Assembly: GCA_011051715.1 (NCBI GenBank)
Contig: DRKP01000011.1
Span: 1 to 36,977, forward strand
Reading direction: 5' to 3'
Length of the DNA stretch: 36,977 bases
From: Sedimenticola thiotaurini
GTDB taxonomy: Bacteria > Pseudomonadota > Gammaproteobacteria > Chromatiales > Chromatiaceae
The translations under genes were made by a program, and so were the position numbers. Each line of letters opens with the position of its first letter. Position 1 is the stretch's first letter. This document shows positions 22,979 to 31,205 of the stretch, piece after piece. The notes under the pieces were generated by a model. It was not told the origin of the DNA. It was given only the letters and a program-made list of their open reading frames with translations, and ran no database searches.

Positions 22979-25147
22979 ATGGACGTCTCCCACATCCTCG
23001 ACGGCCTCAACGATGCCCAGCGAGAGGCGGTCTCGGCGCCGCCCGGCGGCATGCTGGTGCTGGCCGGGGCCGGCAGCGGCAAGACCCGGGTGCTGGTCAA
23101 CCGCATCGCCTGGCTGATCCAGGTGGTGGGGGCCTCGCCCTGGAACGTGCTGGCGGTCACCTTCACCAACAAGGCGGCGCGGGAGATGAAGGGCCGTATC
23201 GAGGAGCTGCTGGGCCAGCCGGTGGGGGGGATGTGGGTCGGTACCTTCCACGGCCTGGCCCACCGCCTGCTGCGGGCCCACTGGCAGGACGCCGGTCTGC
23301 CGCGGGAGTTCCAGATCCTCGATGCGGACGACCAGTTCCGCCTGCTGCGGCGGCTGATCAGGGAGATGGGGCTGGACGACGCCAACTGGCCGCCGCGGCA
23401 GGCCCAGTGGTACATCAACGCCCAGAAGGACGAGGGGCTGCGGCCGCAGCACCTGGACGACGGCGGCGACCCCTACCAGAAGCAGATGATCCGCATCTAC
23501 CAGGAGTACCAGGCCGCCTGCGACCGCAGCGGGCTGGTGGATTTCGCCGAGCTGCTGCTGCGCGCCCACGAACTGCTGCGCGACCGCCCCGACATCCTGC
23601 ACCACTACCGGGAGCGGTTCCAGCACATCCTGGTGGACGAGTTCCAGGACACCAACGCCATCCAGTACGCCTGGCTGCGGCTGCTGGCGGGCGAGCGCGA
23701 CAACCTGTTCGTGGTCGGCGACGACGACCAGTCCATCTACGGCTGGCGCGGCGCCCGGGTGGAGAACATCCGCGACTTCCGCAAGCACTTCCCGGCGGCG
23801 CCGCTGCTGCGGCTGGAGCAGAACTACCGCTCCACCGCCACCATCCTGCAGGCGGCCAATGCGGTGATCGCCCACAACCCGTCGCGCCTGGGCAAGAAGC
23901 TCTGGACCGCGGGCAGCGAGGGCGAGCCGATCGCCCTCTACGCCGCCTTCAACGAGGTGGACGAGGCGCGCTTCGTGGTGGAGCGGATCCGCCAGTTCAC
24001 CGGGCAGGGCCGCAGCCGCAGCGAGGTGGCGATCCTCTATCGTTCCAACGCCCAGTCACGGCTGTTCGAGGAGGCCCTGATCCAGGCCGGCATCCCCTAC
24101 CGGGTCTACGGCGGTCTGCGCTTCTTCGAGCGTGCCGAGATCAAGGACGCCCTCGCCTACCTGCGGCTGATCGCCAGCCCGGCGGACGATGCCGCCTTCG
24201 AGCGCGCCGTCAACATGCCACCCCGGGGCATCGGTCCGCGCACCCTGGAGGCGGTGCGGGCCCACGCCCGCGACTTCGGCTGCTCCCTGTGGCGGGCGGC
24301 GGAGGAGCTGATCGGGGGCGGCGGCATGACCCGGCGTGCCGCCAACGCCCTCTCCGCCTTTCTCGACCTGATCCGGGAGCAGGCCGCCACCAGCCATGAT
24401 CTCTCCCTGCCCGAACTGGCCGACCAGGTGGTGACCGCCTCCGGCCTGCCGGAGCACTTCCGCAAGAGCCGCGATGGCAAGGGCCAGGACCGGGTGGAGA
24501 ATCTGGAGGAGCTGGTCAACGCCACCCGCCAGTTCCACTACGAGCCAGTGGAGGAAGAGGAGGAGCCGCTGGACGACCTCTCCGCCTTCCTCGCCCACGC
24601 CGCCCTGGAGGCGGGCGAGGCCCAGGCCGATCCCCACGAGCCCTGCGTCCAGCTGATGACCCTGCACTCGGCCAAGGGTCTGGAGTTTCCACTGGTGTTC
24701 ATCGCCGGCCTGGAAGAGGGCCTGTTCCCCCACAGCATGTCGAGCGAGGATCCGGAGCGGCTGGAGGAGGAGCGCCGCCTCTGTTACGTCGGCATGACCC
24801 GGGCCATGGAACAGCTCTGTCTCTGCTACGCCGAGAGCCGGCGCCTGCACGGCAGCGACAGCTATCCCCTCCCCTCCCGCTTCCTGCGCGAGATCCCGGC
24901 GGAGCTGATCCGCGAGGTGCGCTCGCGGCCCCAGGTGAGCCGTCCGGTCCATCTGCCCCGCTCCGGCCCGGACGAAGACGACGGCCCCGGTTTCCGCCTG
25001 GGCCAGCGGGTGGTCCATCCCAAGTTCGGCGAAGGCGTGGTCCTCAGTGCCGAGGGCCAGGGCGGCAGCGCCCGGGTGCAGGTCAATTTCGAGGCGGCCG
25101 GCACCAAGTGGCTGGTGCTCGCCTACGCCAATCTCGAGGCGGTCTGA
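22979..25147 (+). CDS. uvrD: DNA helicase II
   Basis: 722 aa against 720 in E. coli UvrD, and recognisably the same protein from the first residues (MDVSHILDGLNDAQREAV) to the last (TKWLVLAYANLEAV). Superfamily 1 motifs are intact: Walker A AGAGSGKT, motif Ia TFTNKAA, GTFHGLAHRLLRAH, motif II VDEFQDTN, motif III GDDDQSIYGWRGA, motif IV LEQNYRST, motif V TLHSAKGLEFP and motif VI YVGMTRAM. The C-terminal Tudor-like RNA-polymerase-binding domain is present (GFRLGQRVVHPKFGEGVV). It is a 3'-5' helicase for nucleotide excision repair and mismatch repair. The start is certain from alignment, though the ribosome site (ACAGGA) is distant. Confidence 0.97.
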   Translation: MDVSHILDGLNDAQREAVSAPPGGMLVLAGAGSGKTRVLVNRIAWLIQVVGASPWNVLAVTFTNKAAREMKGRIEELLGQPVGGMWVGTFHGLAHRLLRAHWQDAGLPREFQILDADDQFRLLRRLIREMGLDDANWPPRQAQWYINAQKDEGLRPQHLDDGGDPYQKQMIRIYQEYQAACDRSGLVDFAELLLRAHELLRDRPDILHHYRERFQHILVDEFQDTNAIQYAWLRLLAGERDNLFVVGDDDQSIYGWRGARVENIRDFRKHFPAAPLLRLEQNYRSTATILQAANAVIAHNPSRLGKKLWTAGSEGEPIALYAAFNEVDEARFVVERIRQFTGQGRSRSEVAILYRSNAQSRLFEEALIQAGIPYRVYGGLRFFERAEIKDALAYLRLIASPADDAAFERAVNMPPRGIGPRTLEAVRAHARDFGCSLWRAAEELIGGGGMTRRAANALSAFLDLIREQAATSHDLSLPELADQVVTASGLPEHFRKSRDGKGQDRVENLEELVNATRQFHYEPVEEEEEPLDDLSAFLAHAALEAGEAQADPHEPCVQLMTLHSAKGLEFPLVFIAGLEEGLFPHSMSSEDPERLEEERRLCYVGMTRAMEQLCLCYAESRRLHGSDSYPLPSRFLREIPAELIREVRSRPQVSRPVHLPRSGPDEDDGPGFRLGQRVVHPKFGEGVVLSAEGQGGSARVQVNFEAAGTKWLVLAYANLEAV

Positions 25148-25162
25148 CCCAATCCTCTGCTC

Positions 25163-25187
25163 CCCGCTCCTGCCTGGCCGGAGCGGG
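25163..25187 (+). terminator. Hairpin after uvrD, possible terminator
   Basis: CCCGCTCC pairs with GGAGCGGG (8-bp stem, 9-nt loop), 15 bp past the uvrD stop. It lacks a T-run (followed by TTCCCC), so it would be a weak intrinsic terminator. Confidence 0.45.
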
Positions 25188-25355
25188 TTCCCCGGCCCCT
25201 GCCGCAGGCCGGTTCGCTCCACCCTCACCCTCCCTTCCCGTGCCGTTCGATCCCGTCCGGGACAGGCTTCCAGATCAAAATTCCGGTGGTCTGCCCTGCC
25301 CTTTTCCTTTACCCTTTGAGCCGCCTTTTTTTTGGGGATCCCCGGGGGACCATCG

Positions 25356-25916
25356 ATGGAGAAACTGCTGCATATCAGCGGCATGATCGACCGCTTCAAC
25401 CAACGGGTGGGCAGCGCCATCTCCTGGCTGGTACTGCTGATGACCCTGCTCGGTGTCTACAACGCCGTCACCCGCAAACTGAGCCAGACCATCGGCATCG
25501 ATCTCAGCTCCAACAGCTACATCGAGGGCCAGTGGTACATGTTCAGTCTCATCTTCCTCTGGGGCGGTGCCTATGCCCTGAAGAACGGCGTCCACGTGCG
25601 GGTGGACATCGTCTACAGCAAGCTCGGGCAGCGTGGCAAGGCGTGGGTCGATGTACTCGGCACGATACTGTTCCTGATCCCGCTGTGCCTGCTGATCCTG
25701 TGGATCAGCGTGCCCTATGCGATGGACTCCTGGCACGTGATGGAGGGCTCGCCCGACCCCAACGGCCTGCCCCGCTACCTGATCAAGAGCGCCATCCCCA
25801 TCGCCTTCGTGCTGCTGCTGGCCCAGGCCTTCAGCGAGCTGGTGAAGAACATCGCCGTGCTGCGCGGGATCCGTGGTGATGGTGACGGCGACGGGGTCAG
25901 GGAGGCGGCGCTGTGA
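25356..25916 (+). CDS. TRAP transporter small membrane subunit (second system)
   Basis: 186 aa with four hydrophobic segments, DctQ family. The loop GVHVRVDIVY after the second segment is the family signature. The insert IDLSSNSYIEGQWYMFSL and the long loop with DSWHVMEGSPDPNGL mark the subtype that works with larger TakP-like binding proteins. The ATG at 25356 follows GGGGGA; an in-frame TTG at 25332 has no site. Just before it lie a run of eight T (25326-25333) and the palindrome GGGGATCCCC. Its stop overlaps the GTG of the next gene (GTGA). Confidence 0.9.
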   Translation: MEKLLHISGMIDRFNQRVGSAISWLVLLMTLLGVYNAVTRKLSQTIGIDLSSNSYIEGQWYMFSLIFLWGGAYALKNGVHVRVDIVYSKLGQRGKAWVDVLGTILFLIPLCLLILWISVPYAMDSWHVMEGSPDPNGLPRYLIKSAIPIAFVLLLAQAFSELVKNIAVLRGIRGDGDGDGVREAAL

Positions 25917-27292
25917 ACCCGGATCTGCTCGGTCCGCTGATGTTCGGGGCGGCGCTGCTGCTGATCTTCACCGGCTACCCGGTTGCCTTCGCCCTCGGCG
26001 GTACGGCGCTGATCTTCGCCGGCATCGGCATCCACATGGAGCTGCTGGATTTCGCCATGATGCAGGCGATCTCCCAGCGCATCTTCGGCGTGATGCAGAG
26101 TTACACCCTGCTGGCGGTGCCCTTCTTCATCCTGATGGGAACCATCCTGGAACGGACCGGGCTGGCCAAGGACCTGCTGCGCACCATGGGCATCGCCTTC
26201 GGTCCCCTGCGGGGCGGCCTCGGTTTCTCGGTGATCATCGTCGGCACCCTGCTGGCGGCGGCCACCGGCGTGGTCGGTGCCACCGTGGTGGCGATGGGCA
26301 TGATCGCCCTGCCGGTGATGCTCAAGTACAACTACTCCAAGCCCCTCGCCACCGGCATCATCTCCGCCTCCGGCACCCTGGGCCAGGTGATCCCGCCCAG
26401 CATCGTGTTGATCGTGCTGGCGGATCAGCTCGGCGTCTCGGTGGGCGACCTGTTCGTCGGCTCCCTGCTTCCCGGTCTGATGCTGGCGGCGATGTATCTG
26501 ATCTACGTGGCCGGCGTGGCCGTGACCCGTCCCGCCGCCGCCCCGGCGATGCCGGCAGAGGACCGGACCATGCACGGGTGGGAGCTGTGGAGTCAGATCA
26601 TCTGGGTGATGATGCCGCCGCTGGTGCTGATCGTGGTGGTGCTGGGCAGCATCTTCATCGGCTGGGCGACGCCCACCGAGGCGGGCGCCTTCGGCGCGGT
26701 GGGGGCCATGATCCTGGCCTTCCTCAACCGGCGCCTGAGCTGGGGCTCGGTGCGCGAGAGCATGGATACCACCGCCAAGCTGACCAGCATGGTGCTGTTC
26801 ATCCTGGTCGGATCCCAGACCTTCTCGCTGGTGTTCCGCGGCCTCTACGGCGATCTCTGGATCGAGGACCTGCTCACCGGCCTGCCGGGTGGCGAGATCG
26901 GTTTCCTGGTGCTGGTCAACCTGGCGATCTTCGTTCTCGGCTTCTTCATCGACTTCTTCGAGATCGCCTTCATCATCGTCCCCCTGGTGGCGCCGGTGGC
27001 GGCCCGCATCCTGGCGCCCATGTTCGAGGGCTTCGACGAGCCGGCCCGGATGGCCCTGGTGTGGTTCGGCGTGCTGATCGGCATGAACCTGCAGACCTCC
27101 TTCCTGACACCGCCGTTCGGCTTCTCCCTGTTCTATCTGCGGGGAGTGGCGCCACCGGAGGTGCGCACCGGCCATATCTACCGTGGCGCGGTTCCGTTCA
27201 TCGCCATCCAGGTGATCGGGCTGCTGCTGCTGTTCTATTTTCCGGAACTGGTGACCTGGCTGATCAGCATCGGTTTCGGTCAGCAGAACTAG
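25913..27292 (+). CDS. TRAP transporter large permease subunit (second system)
   Basis: 459 aa, DctM family, about 12 membrane helices. Visible signatures: LLAVPFFILMGTILERTGLAK, GTLGQVIPPSIVLIVLADQL, ATPTEAGAFGAVGAMILA, GFFIDFFEIAFIIVPLVAP and SFLTPPFGFSLFYLRG. The FFIDFFEIAFI segment is characteristic of the subtype paired with TakP-like proteins, which carry 2-oxoacids and related anions. It starts with GTG at 25913, overlapping the Q-subunit stop. Its own stop codon (AAC TAG) is formed by the CTAG target site of a small mobile element that follows directly. The partner binding-protein gene is downstream on the other strand. Confidence 0.92.
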   Translation: MNPDLLGPLMFGAALLLIFTGYPVAFALGGTALIFAGIGIHMELLDFAMMQAISQRIFGVMQSYTLLAVPFFILMGTILERTGLAKDLLRTMGIAFGPLRGGLGFSVIIVGTLLAAATGVVGATVVAMGMIALPVMLKYNYSKPLATGIISASGTLGQVIPPSIVLIVLADQLGVSVGDLFVGSLLPGLMLAAMYLIYVAGVAVTRPAAAPAMPAEDRTMHGWELWSQIIWVMMPPLVLIVVVLGSIFIGWATPTEAGAFGAVGAMILAFLNRRLSWGSVRESMDTTAKLTSMVLFILVGSQTFSLVFRGLYGDLWIEDLLTGLPGGEIGFLVLVNLAIFVLGFFIDFFEIAFIIVPLVAPVAARILAPMFEGFDEPARMALVWFGVLIGMNLQTSFLTPPFGFSLFYLRGVAPPEVRTGHIYRGAVPFIAIQVIGLLLLFYFPELVTWLISIGFGQQN

Positions 27293-27452
27293 GAGCCTGT
27301 CGGACTTGATCGTTTGAAGCGAAAATCACAGGGGGCGAATCAAATCGGTTTATCGAATAAGGCGAATAGCAGGGCTATTTAACGAGTTCGATAAGCTGAG
27401 TTGATCGCCATCCAGGGATTTGCAGCCAAACAGCATCAAGTCCGACAGGCTC
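27293..27452. mobile_element. 160-bp palindromic MITE flanked by CTAG duplication
   Basis: Perfect 18-bp terminal inverted repeats (GAGCCTGTCGGACTTGAT at 27293-27310 and its complement at 27435-27452) bound a 160-bp element with no coding capacity. CTAG directly flanks both ends (27289-27292 and 27453-27456), consistent with a 4-bp target duplication. Because CTAG is itself palindromic, the perfect repeat reads as 22 bp. The inner arms also match imperfectly (for example TTATCGAA at 27340-27347 and its counterpart near 27386-27393) down to AATAGC-AGG-GCTATT (27365-27379) at the exact centre, so the whole element can fold as one hairpin. A YTAR 4-bp target is known for IS5-group elements, so an IS5-type relative may mobilise it. 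This assignment is inference. Confidence 0.85.
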
Positions 27453-27492
27453 CTAGGCGTTTGCCTGCCCCCTGGGGGGCATTCGGCCATCG

Positions 27493-27526
27493 AAAAAAAA
27501 CCCTCCACGCCTGCTGGCGTGGAGGG
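27493..27526 (-). terminator. Rho-independent terminator of the minus-strand TRAP binding-protein gene
   Basis: An 11-bp perfect stem (CCCTCCACGCC / GGCGTGGAGGG) with a 4-nt loop, followed on the minus strand by eight T. It lies 24 bp past the stop of the gene at 27550-28632. Confidence 0.93.
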
Positions 27527-27549
27527 CTGTTGCCGGGGCTAGTGGGTGA

Positions 27550-28632
27550 TCATCTCTTGAACACGAAAGCGGCGTAGGCCGTCTCTTCCGTGCTGAGCCA
27601 CTGGTCGGAGTCCTTCTTGAACTTGCTCCAGTTCTCGTAGATCGCCTTGTAGGTGGGGTCGGCGGCGGCCAGTTCGGCGTACAGGCCGAAGGCCTCCTTC
27701 TGTGCCGCCTCCAGGATCTCGTCCGTGTAGGTGCGCAGCTGCACGCCCTTCTTGACCAGGCTCTGCAGTGCCTTCGGATTCTTGGTGTCGTAATCCACCA
27801 TCATCTTCTGGTTGGCCTCGGCGGCGGCGGTGGAGACGATGGCCTGGTACTCCTTGGAGAGGCTGTCCCAGGCCTTCCGGTTGACGTACAGGCTCAGGGT
27901 CGGGGCGGGCTCCCACCAACCGGGATAGTAGTAGTATTTCGCCACCTTGTAGAAGCCGGCCTTCTCGTCGTCGTAGGGACCGACCCACTCGGTGGCGTCG
28001 ATCACGCCGCGCTCCAGGGCGGGATAGATGTCGCCGCCGGCCAGCACCTGCACGGTGACGCCGAGGCGGTTCATCACCTTGCCGCCGAGGCCGGGGATGC
28101 GCATCTTCAGGCCCTTCAGGTCCGCAACGCTGTTCACCTCCTTGCGGAACCAGCCGCCCATCTGGGCCCCGGTGTTGCCGGCCGGGAAGTTGACGATGTT
28201 GAAGTCGCTGTAGACCTTGCGCATCTGCTCGATGCCGCCGTTGCCGTACAGCCAGGCATTCTGCTGCCGGTAGTTGAGGCCAAAGGGCAGGGTGGTATCG
28301 AAGGCGAAGGCGGGGTTCTTGCCGATGTAGTAGTAGGAGGCGGTGTGACCCATCTGAAAGGTACCCTGGGAGACGGCGTCGAACACCTCCAGGCCACCGA
28401 CCAGCTCGCCGCCGGCGTAGGGAATGATCTCGAAGCGGCCGCCGGTCATTGCCTTGACCCGGTCGGCGACGGTCTCGGCGCCGCCATAGATGGTGTCGAA
28501 GGCCTTGGGCCAGCTGGTGGGCATGCGCCAGCGAATGCGCTTGGGGCCGGCGATGACGGCGGGTGCTGCAACCGTTGCGGTGGCCGCGGCGGTGCCGACG
28601 GCGGCCTTCTTGAGGAAGTCACGACGTTTCAT
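27550..28632 (-). CDS. TRAP transporter substrate-binding protein, TakP-like (second system)
   Basis: 360 aa. The N-terminus MKRRDFLKKAAVGTAAA is a twin-arginine signal (RRDFLKK), so the protein is likely exported folded and cleaved near VIAGP. The mature part has MPTSWPKAFDTIYGGAETVA, QMGGWFRKEVNS and the ligand-site segment ATEWVGPYDDEKAGFYK, typical of the TakP type of TRAP proteins that bind 2-oxoacids or related anions. The substrate is not certain. The ATG at 28632 follows AAAGGAGAA. It faces the QM genes (25356-27292) convergently, with a MITE and terminator between, so the three subunits come from two transcripts. Confidence 0.9.
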   Translation of the reverse strand: MKRRDFLKKAAVGTAAATATVAAPAVIAGPKRIRWRMPTSWPKAFDTIYGGAETVADRVKAMTGGRFEIIPYAGGELVGGLEVFDAVSQGTFQMGHTASYYYIGKNPAFAFDTTLPFGLNYRQQNAWLYGNGGIEQMRKVYSDFNIVNFPAGNTGAQMGGWFRKEVNSVADLKGLKMRIPGLGGKVMNRLGVTVQVLAGGDIYPALERGVIDATEWVGPYDDEKAGFYKVAKYYYYPGWWEPAPTLSLYVNRKAWDSLSKEYQAIVSTAAAEANQKMMVDYDTKNPKALQSLVKKGVQLRTYTDEILEAAQKEAFGLYAELAAADPTYKAIYENWSKFKKDSDQWLSTEETAYAAFVFKR

Positions 28633-28706
28633 CCAGTTCTCCTTTCGGGCAGGATTGTTATTCAATAGGGATCTGAACCCGGCGGGGTTCGGCATAAGGA
28701 AATTTA

Positions 28707-28735
28707 TATATAGGCCAAAGCGTCCCAAAGCGCAA
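28707..28735 (-). promoter_or_regulatory. Sigma-70 promoter of the TakP-like gene
   Basis: On the minus strand TTGCGC, a 17-bp spacer and TATATA lie in an AT-rich stretch; start near 28700 and a leader of about 68 nt. Confidence 0.6.
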
Positions 28736-28765
28736 ACGATATCCACTACAGAGATCACCCTGCCC

Positions 28766-29914
28766 GTGAAAACCCCTCCGCTCGGCCTCTATCTGCATAT
28801 TCCCTGGTGCGTCCGCAAGTGTCCCTACTGTGATTTCAACTCCCACGCCGCCGGCACCGGCTTCAGTGAAGAGGCCTATGTGGATGCTCTGCTCGCCGAT
28901 CTGCGCTTCGAACGCTCCCTGGTGGGGGAGCGCAGGGTGGAGAGCCTGTTCATCGGCGGAGGTACCCCGAGCCTCTTTTCCGGTGCTGCCATCGGCCGTC
29001 TGCTGGCCGGGGTTCGCTCCCTGCTGGCGTGCAGTGAAGAGATGGAGGTCACCCTGGAGGCCAATCCGGGGACCCTGCAAGAACGGCGGTTCGAGGCCTA
29101 CCGCGAGGCCGGGGTCAACCGGCTCTCCATCGGTGCCCAGAGCTTCGATGCCGGGGCGCTCCGGCGGCTGGGGCGGATCCATGGACCCGGTGAGATCGGC
29201 GAGACGGTGGCCGCGGCGCGTGCGGCCGGCTTCGACGACATCAACCTGGACCTGATGTTCGGCCTGCCGGGGCAGACGCTGCGGGCTGGGCTGGACGACG
29301 TGCGCGCGGCCATCGCCCTGGAGCCCGGACACATCTCCTACTATCAGCTGACCCTGGAACCCAATACCCGGTTCGCCTCGGCGCCGCCGGTGCTGCCGCC
29401 GGAGGAGGGGATCTGGGAGCTGCAGCAGCGGGGGCAGGCTATGCTGCGGCAGGCCGGATACCGGCAGTACGAGATCTCCGCCTTTGCCCGTCCGCACCGG
29501 CGCTGCCGGCACAATCTCAACTACTGGCGGTTCGGTGACTACCTCGGCATCGGTGCCGGTGCCCATGGCAAGCTCACCGACGCCGCCGCCGGCCGGGTGG
29601 TGCGGCGCTGGCGTCGGCGCCAGCCAGGGCGTTACCTGGCGACGGCCGGTGGTCCCGCGGCCATCGCCGGTGAGCGGGTGCTGGGGGCGGCGGACCTGGA
29701 GCTGGAGTTCATGATGAACCTGCTGCGGCTCACCGGCGGATTCGACGGCGCACTGTTTCCGGAACGTACCGGACTGCCACCGGAGGGGTGGCTGGCGCGG
29801 GTCGACGAGGCGGTCGGCGCCGGCCTGCTCGACCGCTCTTCCGGCCGTATCCGCCCCACCGGGCTGGGCGGTCGCTTTCTCAATGACCTGCTGCTGCATT
29901 TCGATGCCGGATGA
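28766..29914 (+). CDS. hemW: Radical SAM heme chaperone HemW
   Basis: 382 aa (E. coli HemW 378 aa). The radical SAM cluster motif is C15-x3-C19-x2-C22 in HIPWCVRKCPYCDFNSH, the HemW form. GGGTPS and the segment NLDLMFGLPGQT follow. The C-terminal HemN_C domain covers about 290-380 (LELEFMMNLLRLTGGFD). HemW binds heme and inserts it into respiratory enzymes; it was formerly annotated as an oxygen-independent coproporphyrinogen oxidase. The GTG at 28766 gives the standard N-terminus (VKTPPLGLYLHIPW); the ribosome site is weak and ATG codons further upstream lie inside the divergent gene. Confidence 0.93.
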   Translation: MKTPPLGLYLHIPWCVRKCPYCDFNSHAAGTGFSEEAYVDALLADLRFERSLVGERRVESLFIGGGTPSLFSGAAIGRLLAGVRSLLACSEEMEVTLEANPGTLQERRFEAYREAGVNRLSIGAQSFDAGALRRLGRIHGPGEIGETVAAARAAGFDDINLDLMFGLPGQTLRAGLDDVRAAIALEPGHISYYQLTLEPNTRFASAPPVLPPEEGIWELQQRGQAMLRQAGYRQYEISAFARPHRRCRHNLNYWRFGDYLGIGAGAHGKLTDAAAGRVVRRWRRRQPGRYLATAGGPAAIAGERVLGAADLELEFMMNLLRLTGGFDGALFPERTGLPPEGWLARVDEAVGAGLLDRSSGRIRPTGLGGRFLNDLLLHFDAG

Positions 29915-29945
29915 GGGCGGATCCGGGGCGAAAGGGCGTCAGAGG

Positions 29946-29985
29946 CCGTCAGAAAACTGACGGAATCTTGTTCTTCAGATATAAT
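29946..29985 (+). promoter_or_regulatory. Promoter with an inverted repeat over the -35 element
   Basis: CTGACG, a 17-bp spacer and a perfect TATAAT (29980-29985) form a strong-looking promoter. The -35 is the right arm of an 18-bp inverted repeat CCGTCAGAAAACTGACGG (29946-29963), with another GCGTCAG just upstream. The repeat may be an operator, or the 3' hairpin of hemW. The leader before the next gene is about 130 nt. Confidence 0.6.
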
Positions 29986-30124
29986 CTATTGATTTAAAAG
30001 GATATTGTAAAAATGACAGGATCGCCAATCCTTTGATCCCGGGCTGTTGTCGTGGTTATGATGGAAGCCACTCCCCGAACCCGGGACCATGCCGGGGCCG
30101 GAGGAAGGAGACGGAGGGCGAGAC

Positions 30125-30496
30125 ATGACGAAGAACAATATCGCACCCGAACCGGGTCAGCTGGATTTCGAACGCTGGGCCCGGATGGCGCAAGACGACC
30201 CGGCCGGGTTCGAGAAGATGCGCCTGGCCGCCATCGAAGAGGTCATCTCCAGGGCGCCGCGGGAACACCAGCGCCGCCTGCGTGGCCTGCAGTGGCGTAT
30301 CGATCAGGAGCGGCGTCTGGCCCGTACACCGCTTGGCGCCTGTATTCGCATCTCCCGGATGATGTGGGAATCGGTCTCCGCCCCCGGCGGTCTGCTGGAC
30401 AGCCTGCGGCTGCTGGAGCGACCGGCCGGTGCATCCGCGCAGGCCGGCGCGGAGCCCCGGGCCGAGGTGGTGCCTCTGCGCGGATCGGCGGACTGA
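30125..30496 (+). CDS. DUF3135 family protein
   Basis: 123 aa, no signal or membrane segment. The sequence LDFERWARMAQDDPAGFEKM, then RRLRGLQWRIDQERRLARTP and GACIRISRMMWESV, is the pattern I recognise as DUF3135, a small family of gammaproteobacterial cytoplasmic proteins without assigned function. The C-terminal 25 residues (PAGASAQAGAEPRAEVVP) look disordered. The ATG at 30125 follows AAGGAGACGGAGGG. A promoter at 29957-29985 serves it, with a long leader that contains an eight-codon open frame (30013-30036). Confidence 0.75.
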   Translation: MTKNNIAPEPGQLDFERWARMAQDDPAGFEKMRLAAIEEVISRAPREHQRRLRGLQWRIDQERRLARTPLGACIRISRMMWESVSAPGGLLDSLRLLERPAGASAQAGAEPRAEVVPLRGSAD

Positions 30497-30569
30497 GACT
30501 CCCGGTCACCGGAGCGGGGCGTCGTTGGCGGAGACGGTCTCCCACGACCGGCCCTGACAGGTGATTCCC

Positions 30570-30598
30570 TTGCGCCGCCACACAGGTTGGCATAGAAT
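30570..30598 (+). promoter_or_regulatory. Sigma-70 promoter of rpmE
   Basis: TTGCGC, 17-bp spacer, TAGAAT; start near 30605, leader of about 57 nt. Both elements are good, as expected for a ribosomal protein gene. Confidence 0.75.
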
Positions 30599-30661
30599 GC
30601 GCGATTCCCGAACGCCGCCCGGGGGCGGAGAACGACACCGAATCTATTACCAGAGGCGATC

Positions 30662-30865
30662 ATGAAACCGGACATTCACCCCAACTATTGTGAGATCAAG
30701 GTGGCCTGCAGCTGCGGTAACGAGTTCACCACTCGTTCCACGCTGTGCGAGGATCTGCACGTGGAGGTCTGTTCCGCCTGCCATCCCTTCTTCACCGGCA
30801 AGCAGAAGATCATGGATACCGCCGGTCGGGTGGACAAGTTCCGCAAGCGGTATTCGCGCGGCTGA
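30662..30865 (+). CDS. rpmE: 50S ribosomal protein L31, zinc-binding type
   Basis: 67 aa. Four zinc ligands are present (C16, C18, C37, C40, in ACSCGN and VCSACHPF), so this is the zinc-containing C+ form rather than the zinc-independent paralogue YkgM. The start MKPDIHPNY and the end [16 protein letters not shown] are typical. It is a single-gene transcript with its own promoter and a strong terminator 40-60 bp downstream. Confidence 0.97.
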   Translation: MKPDIHPNYCEIKVACSCGNEFTTRSTLCEDLHVEVCSACHPFFTGKQKIMDTAGRVDKFRKRYSRG

Positions 30866-30904
30866 TCGCCCATCGACAACGCCGGTCCCGCCGGGGCCGA
30901 TGAT

Positions 30905-30933
30905 AAAAAGCACCGCTCAGCGGTGCTTTTTTA
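30905..30933. terminator. Bidirectional-looking terminator after rpmE
   Basis: GCACCGC / GCGGTGC with a 3-nt loop, flanked by A5 on the left and T6 on the right, so it could stop transcription from either side. Confidence 0.93.
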
Positions 30934-31050
30934 TTGCCTGGGAAAGCGCCCGCGGTGGGGTCTTTCCGGGGTTGCGGGGGGAAACGACTGAGCAAGTCTC
31001 TGCTTTTTCATTCCGGCACCGGCCGCAAACCGGAAGATGCGACCCCCAGG

Positions 31051-31175
31051 ATCCCGGCCCTCGCCGGGATAACGTGTTGTCTGTCAGGCATTCCCGGGCA
31101 ACTCCCTTCCCGTCATTCCGGCGAAGGCCGGAATCCATCCCGTTCAACCGCGTCGATCCCGGCCTTCGCCGGGAC
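31051..31175. repeat. Cluster of three REP-like palindromes
   Basis: Three 20-bp near-palindromes lie between rpmE and the hemerythrin gene: ATCCCGGCCCTCGCCGGGAT (31051-31070), ATTCCGGCGAAGGCCGGAAT (31115-31134) and ATCCCGGCCTTCGCCGGGAC (31156-31175). Unit 2 is in the opposite sense to unit 3, and its surroundings (CGTCATTCCGGCGAAGG) match dispersed repeats common in proteobacterial genomes. A more degenerate copy may start near 31009. This is most of the 340-bp gene-free stretch 30866-31205. Confidence 0.75.
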
Positions 31176-31205
31176 GAGGGGGATGTCCGAAGGTCGCCGG
31201 AATTC

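Noticed and set aside
25326-25343. T8 run plus GGGGATCCCC before the second DctQ as a terminator or phase-variable tract
   Set aside because: The T-run precedes rather than follows the palindrome on this strand, and the tract is short and outside the coding region.
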